A stretch of DNA of 10,834 bases from Candidatus Fermentibacterota bacterium (GTDB lineage Bacteria; JAFGKV01): assembly GCA_016928395.1 (NCBI GenBank), contig JAFGKV010000235.1, forward strand, positions 1 through 10,834, in the 5' to 3' direction. This document shows positions 7,801-10,834 of this stretch, one piece after another; the first letter of the stretch is position 1, and every line of letters begins with the position of its first letter. The notes below the pieces were generated by a model, which was given only the letters and a program-made list of their open reading frames with translations, did no database searches and had not been told where the DNA came from. The position numbers and the translations under genes were made by a program.

Positions 7801-8838
7801 TTGTCGACCACTGCCTCCTGGACGGCCACGGGGGAGTCGTCCTACAGATACTTCGGCTATTCGGTGGCGAGTGCGGGGGACGTAAACGGAGACGGCTACT
7901 CCGACGTGGCAGCCGGGGCGTGGGGGAACGCGGGCAGTTACGGGAAGACGTACCTCTACCTGGGGAGCGCGGCGGGGCTATCAGCCGTGGCCTCCTGGAC
8001 GAAGTCGGGGGAGGCGACCGGCAACTACTTCGGCCGTGCGGTGGCGAGTGGGGGCGACGTGAACGGAGACGGCTACTCCGACGTGGTGGTCGGAACCGAC
8101 AGGCACACCAGTAACACCGGGAAGGCGTACCTATTCTACGGCAATGACGGTGACGGTCTCCACGTGCTTCCCCGCCAGTGGAGCCCCGATCTCGTCACCC
8201 CGGTGATCCCTGCCCTGAAGACCCGATCTCCGAGCCAGGCGGGGGTGGGGCTCCTGGCAAGGACCTTCTTCGGACGAAGCGACCTCAGGGTCCAGTTCGA
8301 GGTCAAGCCTCTGGACACGCCCTTTGACGGGATGGGCCTGGTGACAACCGACTGGGCTGACGCGGGTACCACGGGGATCGCGGTGAGCGAGGTCATCGAA
8401 GGGCTGAGCGACGCTACCATGTACAGATGGCGCGCACGGGTCGGATACCGCATGAACAACGGCGCGCCGCAGCCGTACGGCCGCTGGGTGTACCAGCCGT
8501 ACAACGGCGGTCTGGGCGAGGCCGACTTCCGGGCAGGGGACTACGTTCCCCCCGGCGCTCCGGCGGTGCACATCGTGCCATTGAGCCCCACCCAGTGCCG
8601 GCTGTGGTGGCACCCGGTCTCGGGCGCCCTGTCGTACGACCTGTACCGCGGCACGTTCGCGTACTTTGTGCCGGGGGCGCCGTGGCAGACGGTGGCGGCG
8701 CCGGACACGACCTATGACTTCACCGACGGTGTCGGCGACCCGGCCACGACGTACTATTTCCTGAGCCGCACCGTGGGCACCGCAGGAGAGTCAGACGACT
8801 CCGGCAGGGTCGGCGAGCACGAGGTTGCATTGCCCTGA
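4813..8838 (+). CDS. Secreted FG-GAP repeat (integrin-alpha-like) protein, 14 repeats
   Basis: The product (1341 residues) is probably an exported surface or extracellular protein. A Sec-type signal peptide spans about residues 1-29: basic MTRYSTRVLHR, hydrophobic core, cleavage near TAAGG. Residues 40-290 form a beta-rich domain typical of the front of bacterial FG-GAP proteins (SPNRAQNLRFTFWGDG, MRQDFLVRER, ending in YPVLIDP). Residues 294-1119 hold 14 repeats of exactly 59 residues, each with a W-T-x-S/T-G-E opening, an FG core, the calcium-loop motif DVNGDGYSD and KAYLYLGSASGL. Such repeats form seven-bladed beta-propellers in integrin alpha chains, so 14 suggests two propellers. Residues about 1130-1235 and 1246-1341 look like fibronectin-III-type domains. 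No membrane anchor or clear sorting signal is seen at the C-terminus. Adhesion or ligand binding is inferred, not shown. Confidence 0.93.
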   Translation: MTRYSTRVLHRIMAVVALLTGTVVTAAGGSVDEQVVDASGDRWEQRKAWAGVSLPAGGSSAEHGSDLRGPSPGAEPVCPEGIDPGWWGTVQRDVAADIAASEYHIRWNENAGAYQSPNRAQNLRFTFWGDGFAAQPLAQEEGDHSWRLALRLAAWGREDATQEFQAGGLRVDNSRAEAEGRGVTVMYRNDREGMRQDFLVRERPGGTGPLRVWVNLEIDGAVMEVEPDGRHVSFRKEVAGGARVMSYGDLKVTDAAGRVLEAAIERDGDGCAIVVDDADAVYPVLIDPLSSSPDWTASGEGTGDAFGYSVATAGDVNGDGYSDVVVGAWGVSIDVGKAYLYLGSASGLSATASWIALGQGPDNCFGRAVGTAGDVNGDGYSDVVIGADGYASNTGRAYVYLGSASGLFATASWTKSGEAASNYFGRAVATAGDVNGDGYSDVVVGAYASATGAGKAYLYLGSASGLATTASWTKSGETASNYFGYSVASAGDVNGDGFSDVVIGAHRHGNYTGKAYLYLGSASGLLATASWTASGEATLNYFGYSVATAGDVNGDGFSDVLIGAHRNTSMAGRAYLYLGSASGLEAAASWTASGEAASNFFGRSVATAGDVNGDGYSDVVIGADGNAINTGKAYVYLGSASGLSATASWIALGQGPDNCFGRAVGTAGDVNGDGYSDVVVGAWGNTSETGKAYLYLGSASGPSATDSWTALGEGTDNRFGCSVATAGDVNGDGYSDVVAGAWGYAGDMGKAYLYLGSAAGLSTTASWTATGEGANNYLGNSVASAGDVNGDGYSDVVVGAWGYLGYSGKTYLYLGSASGLSATAAWTATGEGASNHFGQSVASAGDVNGDGYSDVVVGAEGYAGRTGKAYLYLGSATGLLPAASWTATGEGANNNLGNSVASAGDVNGDGYSDVVVGAWGNAGSYGKTYLYLGSASGLSAVASWTKSGEATSNYFGYSVASAGDVDGDNYSDVVVGAYGSANYTGKAYLYLGSAAGLSTTASWTATGESSYRYFGYSVASAGDVNGDGYSDVAAGAWGNAGSYGKTYLYLGSAAGLSAVASWTKSGEATGNYFGRAVASGGDVNGDGYSDVVVGTDRHTSNTGKAYLFYGNDGDGLHVLPRQWSPDLVTPVIPALKTRSPSQAGVGLLARTFFGRSDLRVQFEVKPLDTPFDGMGLVTTDWADAGTTGIAVSEVIEGLSDATMYRWRARVGYRMNNGAPQPYGRWVYQPYNGGLGEADFRAGDYVPPGAPAVHIVPLSPTQCRLWWHPVSGALSYDLYRGTFAYFVPGAPWQTVAAPDTTYDFTDGVGDPATTYYFLSRTVGTAGESDDSGRVGEHEVALP
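5692..8169 (+). repeat. 177-bp coding tandem repeat array, 14 units
   Basis: Units start every 177 bases from 5692; for example unit 2 at 5869, unit 3 at 6046, unit 7 at 6754 and unit 14 at 7993. Each encodes one FG-GAP blade. The phase is exact across all 14, with no linker in the middle. Some unit blocks are much closer to each other than to their neighbours: the end of unit 1 plus unit 2 matches the end of unit 6 plus unit 7; the end of unit 11 plus unit 12 matches the end of unit 13 plus unit 14; the junctions before units 9 and 13 match. This indicates block duplication or gene conversion in the array. Confidence 0.92.
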
Positions 8839-8900
8839 ACGTGGAGTCGGCGCGTACAGGGAGGAGGAGACATTCGGGAGGCGTGGAGGACACTGAAGAA

Positions 8901-8982
8901 CCGGCTGCGACCTCCACCCGAATGCGTTCCGTCGGAAGCGGGCTTTGAACTGCCAAGGGTGTGCTGTTTGTCGCGTACTCAT
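8901..8982 (-). pseudogene. Truncated copy of the 406-residue gene's 5' end
   Basis: The first 27 codons match the start of the gene at 1805-3025: 77 of 82 bases are identical to 2944-3025 and only one residue differs (His to Asn at residue 19). The likeness also reaches a few bases upstream, over the ribosome-binding site. It stops abruptly after the codon for proline 27. The frame then runs on through unrelated codons to 8791, overlapping the end of the FG-GAP gene on the other strand. Of the four differing codons, three are synonymous. That pattern suggests the copy came from a related, once-functional gene rather than from a recent copy of this one. A 63-residue product is possible but unlikely to work. 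Confidence 0.8.
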
Positions 8983-9084
8983 GCTCTCCCCTCAAGGCGC
9001 CTCGGCGCTACGCAACGTCGCGGAAGGTCACGCAGGCCTGACAAGGCGGTGGCCGGACGGCTTCCTCGTGAAGAAGGTGGCCTA

Positions 9085-9108
9085 GGGACGTAGGTAAACT
9101 GTCAAGTT
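9085..9108 (-). repeat. 24-bp dispersed repeat, right copy (inverted)
   Basis: This is the reverse complement of 55-78 with one mismatch. The pair brackets about 9 kb that includes the methyltransferase, the unknown pair, the DUF454 remnant, the FG-GAP gene and the truncated gene copy. Whether the two are ends of one element or members of a scattered repeat family cannot be told from one window. Confidence 0.7.
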
Positions 9109-9325
9109 GCGGGGAGCCGCAGGCACTGGTTCCGAAGTTAGCGAACGAGAATCTGCGCTGTGGATGGACACGTGCGTGCGGTTCGGGAACGTTCCTGAAA
9201 TCAGGACTTTCTCTCCACTGGCAACGGGTGGGTCTTGTGCACTGCGGAGGGGTGACGCCGGCAGAACGACAGGAAGCCGGCTTGGTCGACACGCGAAGTA
9301 CGCTGGTTGACATGAGGATGGGCGA

Positions 9326-9353
9326 GATCGTATCCATCACGGCACCTGGGTGA
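9326..9353 (+). repeat. 28-bp direct repeat, left copy
   Basis: It begins gatcgtatccatcac and ends cctgggtga. The second copy at 10751-10778 differs at 2 of 28 bases. The two copies lie 1425 bases apart and flank the toxin-antitoxin pair. No transposase or recombinase lies between them. Confidence 0.7.
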
Positions 9354-9398
9354 GAGTCGGTCGCACTCGGCGGTATCCAAGGAAGGCCGGCCCGTGTG

Positions 9399-9417
9399 CC
9401 CCGTCAAGCGGACGGGG
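9399..9417. terminator. GC-rich hairpin downstream of the toxin gene
   Basis: CCCCGTC (9399-9405) pairs perfectly with GACGGGG (9411-9417) around a five-base loop. It lies about 75-90 bases past the toxin stop, as read on the minus strand. No U-tract follows on that strand, so termination here is only a possibility. Confidence 0.3.
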
Positions 9418-9489
9418 ATGGGGGCTGTCGGCCGTCAGCTCAATCCCGTGGCATCCACTTAAGGTTGGCCGCAAAGCGTAGAGGTGCAG

Positions 9490-9891
9490 CTAACTCGAAG
9501 TCTCGTTCGATTCGGTTGTTGTGTGCAGCCTTACCCATTCCGTGAAGGCAGTGCGGGATAGATCCCCTGCAGCAAGCAGGAGAATGACCTTCTCCTGCTC
9601 ATCAACACCACACTGGATCTCATAACCGTTGAGAAGGAGAAAGGTCTCCATGGCTGCGTGGCCGACCCGTTTGTTCCCGTCCACGAAGGCATGATTCATC
9701 ACGAGCGAGTAGCCCAAGGCTGCGGCCTTGGCGACGAGGTCCGGATAGAGGTCTTGGCCGCCGAAGGCTGCATGTGGCTGACCGACCGCCGACTCAAGTG
9801 CACCGAGGTCGCGGATCCCAGGGGCCCCGCCGGAGGCGGCACGCAGACGCTCGTGGAGATCGAGGACTTCGGCTACAGAAAGGAAACGCAT
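9490..9891 (-). CDS. doc: Doc-family toxin (Fic/Doc fold)
   Basis: A type II toxin of 133 residues. Doc proteins are Fic-fold kinases that phosphorylate elongation factor Tu and stop translation. The motif HAFVDGNKR is at residues 67-75, matching the Doc form HxFx(D/N)(A/G)NKR rather than the AMP-transferring Fic form HxFxxGNGR. The catalytic histidine is His67 and the acidic residue is Asp71. The usual upstream block, GIRDLGALESAVGQPHAAFG (25-44), and the AAMETFLLLNG helix (79-89) are present, and the length is typical, so the toxin looks intact. The start is fixed by a TGATG overlap with the antitoxin stop, sharing base 9891. It is expressed from the antitoxin promoter. Confidence 0.93.
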   Translation of the reverse strand: MRFLSVAEVLDLHERLRAASGGAPGIRDLGALESAVGQPHAAFGGQDLYPDLVAKAAALGYSLVMNHAFVDGNKRVGHAAMETFLLLNGYEIQCGVDEQEKVILLLAAGDLSRTAFTEWVRLHTTTESNETSS

Positions 9892-10088
9892 CAGGCGAGC
9901 CGTGTATAGAGCTCACGGTTCTTCGCCAGAACTCGGTCAGCGGCGTGGTCGAAATCGGCATCAGGCTGCGCGATGAGATCGTCCACAGACGCCCTGAGAA
10001 GCTGTTCAGGTTCCAACCCAACGCGCTGCGCTCTCTTGCGCAAGGCCTCGGCTTTCGCATCATCCAGTTGCAGGGTTATCGTTGTCAT
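9891..10088 (-). CDS. Antitoxin partner of Doc
   Basis: The small product (65 residues) is encoded directly upstream of the toxin and shares one base with it. The N-terminus, TTITLQLDDAKAEALRKRAQ, suggests a beta strand followed by helices, as in ribbon-helix-helix DNA-binding antitoxins. The C-terminus, ADRVLAKNRELYTRLA, is the kind of tail that binds and blocks the toxin. It is not an obvious classical Phd protein. By analogy with the family it should neutralise Doc and repress its own operon. A good ribosome-binding site, AAGGAGA (10095-10101), lies six bases upstream of the ATG. Confidence 0.87.
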   Translation of the reverse strand: MTTITLQLDDAKAEALRKRAQRVGLEPEQLLRASVDDLIAQPDADFDHAADRVLAKNRELYTRLA

Positions 10089-10458
10089 GTGTTGTCTCCT
10101 TGTCCTTATCAGAATACCATCACTCTAGGGCGCGTCGTTCAATCCATTCCTAAGGCACACAACGGGTCCGCGGGTGAACCCTCACCCGGAGGGCCTTCGG
10201 CTCGACTCGCTGGTTCGGGCGCCGCGGGCAGCCGCAATCAACGTCGGTTCAGTCGCCTGCTGGGCAAGCACGACATGAGCAAACTGCGAGCAAGTCATAC
10301 TCATCCACGATTATGTAACTGCTCCGCAAACCCCGCCTCGAATCTCGGCTCCTCGACGGAATCTGCGCAGCCTCAGGGCAGAAGGGAGCCCTGGGACGAC
10401 AATAACACGCCCAGTCCTTAGCCGAAGAGCGCTGGAATCGGGCCGTTTTCCGCATGAC

Positions 10459-10495
10459 ACGCACCCGGCCGCGCCCAGAGGCCGGCGGGGTGCGT
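10459..10495. repeat. GC-rich inverted repeat
   Basis: ACGCACCC (10459-10466) pairs with GGGTGCGT (10488-10495), and GGCC at 10467-10470 can pair with GGCC at 10480-10483 inside it, leaving a small bulge. There is no T-run on either side. It is probably a structured spacer element. A role in the toxin-antitoxin operon is unlikely at this distance. Confidence 0.45.
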
Positions 10496-10750
10496 TGTGA
10501 TCCTTGGCCTTCCATCGTTCCCAACGAAGCAATCCTTCGTCTTGTGCAGATCCGCATGATCCCACTTCTCTCAACCCCAGAACGCGTTCATCCGGGCTGC
10601 GGACGCGAGCGAGTGGTCAGCCTTCAGTTGTCGGTGATCAGTCAAGCGCAGAGGAACCGATGGTAGGGAACTGGGGAAGACCCTCCGCTCTACGACGGAG
10701 CCGGCGGTGGAAGGAGCCACAGTGTGTCGAAAAACACGCGCGAGAGATCC

Positions 10751-10778
10751 GATCGTATCCATCACTGCCCCTGGGTGA
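10751..10778 (+). repeat. 28-bp direct repeat, right copy
   Basis: This matches 9326-9353 at 26 of 28 bases in the same orientation. Together the copies flank the Doc toxin-antitoxin pair. Confidence 0.7.
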
Positions 10779-10789
10779 AGGTGACTCTT

Positions 10790-10822
10790 GAGTGAGGAGA
10801 TAGGAGTAAGGAGTGAGGAGAT
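10790..10822 (+). repeat. Short purine-rich tandem repeat
   Basis: GAGTGAGGAGAT occurs at 10790-10801 and again at 10811-10822, with a related aggagtaag between them (period 21). It runs to the edge of the window, so its full extent is unknown. Confidence 0.6.
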
Positions 10823-10834
10823 GAAATAGTCAAG

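Larger units (their letters stand above)
8839..9489. other. Non-coding stretch with gene remnant and dispersed repeats
   Basis: No intact gene is seen between the FG-GAP gene and the Doc toxin gene. The stretch holds the truncated 406-residue-gene start (8901-8982), the right copy of the 24-bp inverted repeat (9085-9108), one copy of a 28-bp direct repeat (9326-9353) and a GC hairpin (9399-9417). The longer open frames here (for example minus 9008-9340) have no recognisable protein pattern. It looks like a scar region from past rearrangements. Confidence 0.6.
10089..10834. other. Gene-free right edge
   Basis: About 750 bases upstream of the toxin-antitoxin operon with no supportable gene. 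The promoter of that operon should lie just above 10101, but I see no clear boxes. The stretch holds a GC-rich inverted repeat (10459-10495), a patch of TCAGTTGTCGGTGATCAGT-type sequence (10624-10642), the right 28-bp direct repeat (10751-10778) and a short tandem repeat (10790-10822). The open frames here show no domain pattern. Confidence 0.55.

Noticed and set aside
5692-8169. Regular repeats as a CRISPR array
   Set aside because: The unit is 177 bases and codes for protein throughout in one frame, with degenerate third positions. There are no short identical repeats with unique spacers.
9008-9340. Minus-strand open frame of 110 codons starting inside the 28-bp repeat
   Set aside because: The translation has no recognisable domain, and its first codons come from the dispersed repeat (a similar start appears at the other copy). 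It is treated as non-coding.

Overview
This is a GC-rich bacterial window of accessory character. The organism cannot be named from it. The long secreted FG-GAP protein with a fibronectin-III-like tail, the DUF454 remnant, the Doc toxin cassette and the repeat-strewn spacers suit an environmental, possibly uncultured lineage (FCB-group, planctomycete-like or Eisenbacteria-like). That placement is inference from gene style only.

Left block (192-3819, all minus strand): a class I SAM-dependent methyltransferase lies upstream of two genes of unknown function. Those two overlap by four bases (ATGA) and encode alpha-helical, TPR-like soluble proteins of 406 and 538 residues. The overlap implies translational coupling and a joint function, which I cannot name.

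Middle block (4170-8838, plus strand): a DUF454/YbaN-family inner-membrane protein gene carries two in-frame stop codons, each at a position where the family normally has tryptophan. It is followed by the dominant feature, a 1341-residue secreted protein. That protein has a signal peptide, an N-terminal beta-rich domain, exactly 14 FG-GAP repeats of 59 residues with calcium-loop motifs (enough for two seven-bladed propellers), and two C-terminal fibronectin-III-like segments.

Right block (8839-10834): mostly non-coding. It holds a truncated copy of the first 27 codons of the 406-residue gene, one half of a 24-bp inverted repeat whose partner lies about 9 kb away at the left edge, and a Doc-type toxin-antitoxin pair on the minus strand. 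The pair is flanked by 28-bp direct repeats. The last 750 bases hold only hairpins and short repeats.

The best candidates for something new are the coupled 406/538-residue pair, the truncated paralogue start, the two-nonsense DUF454 gene and the internal amplification history of the FG-GAP array.
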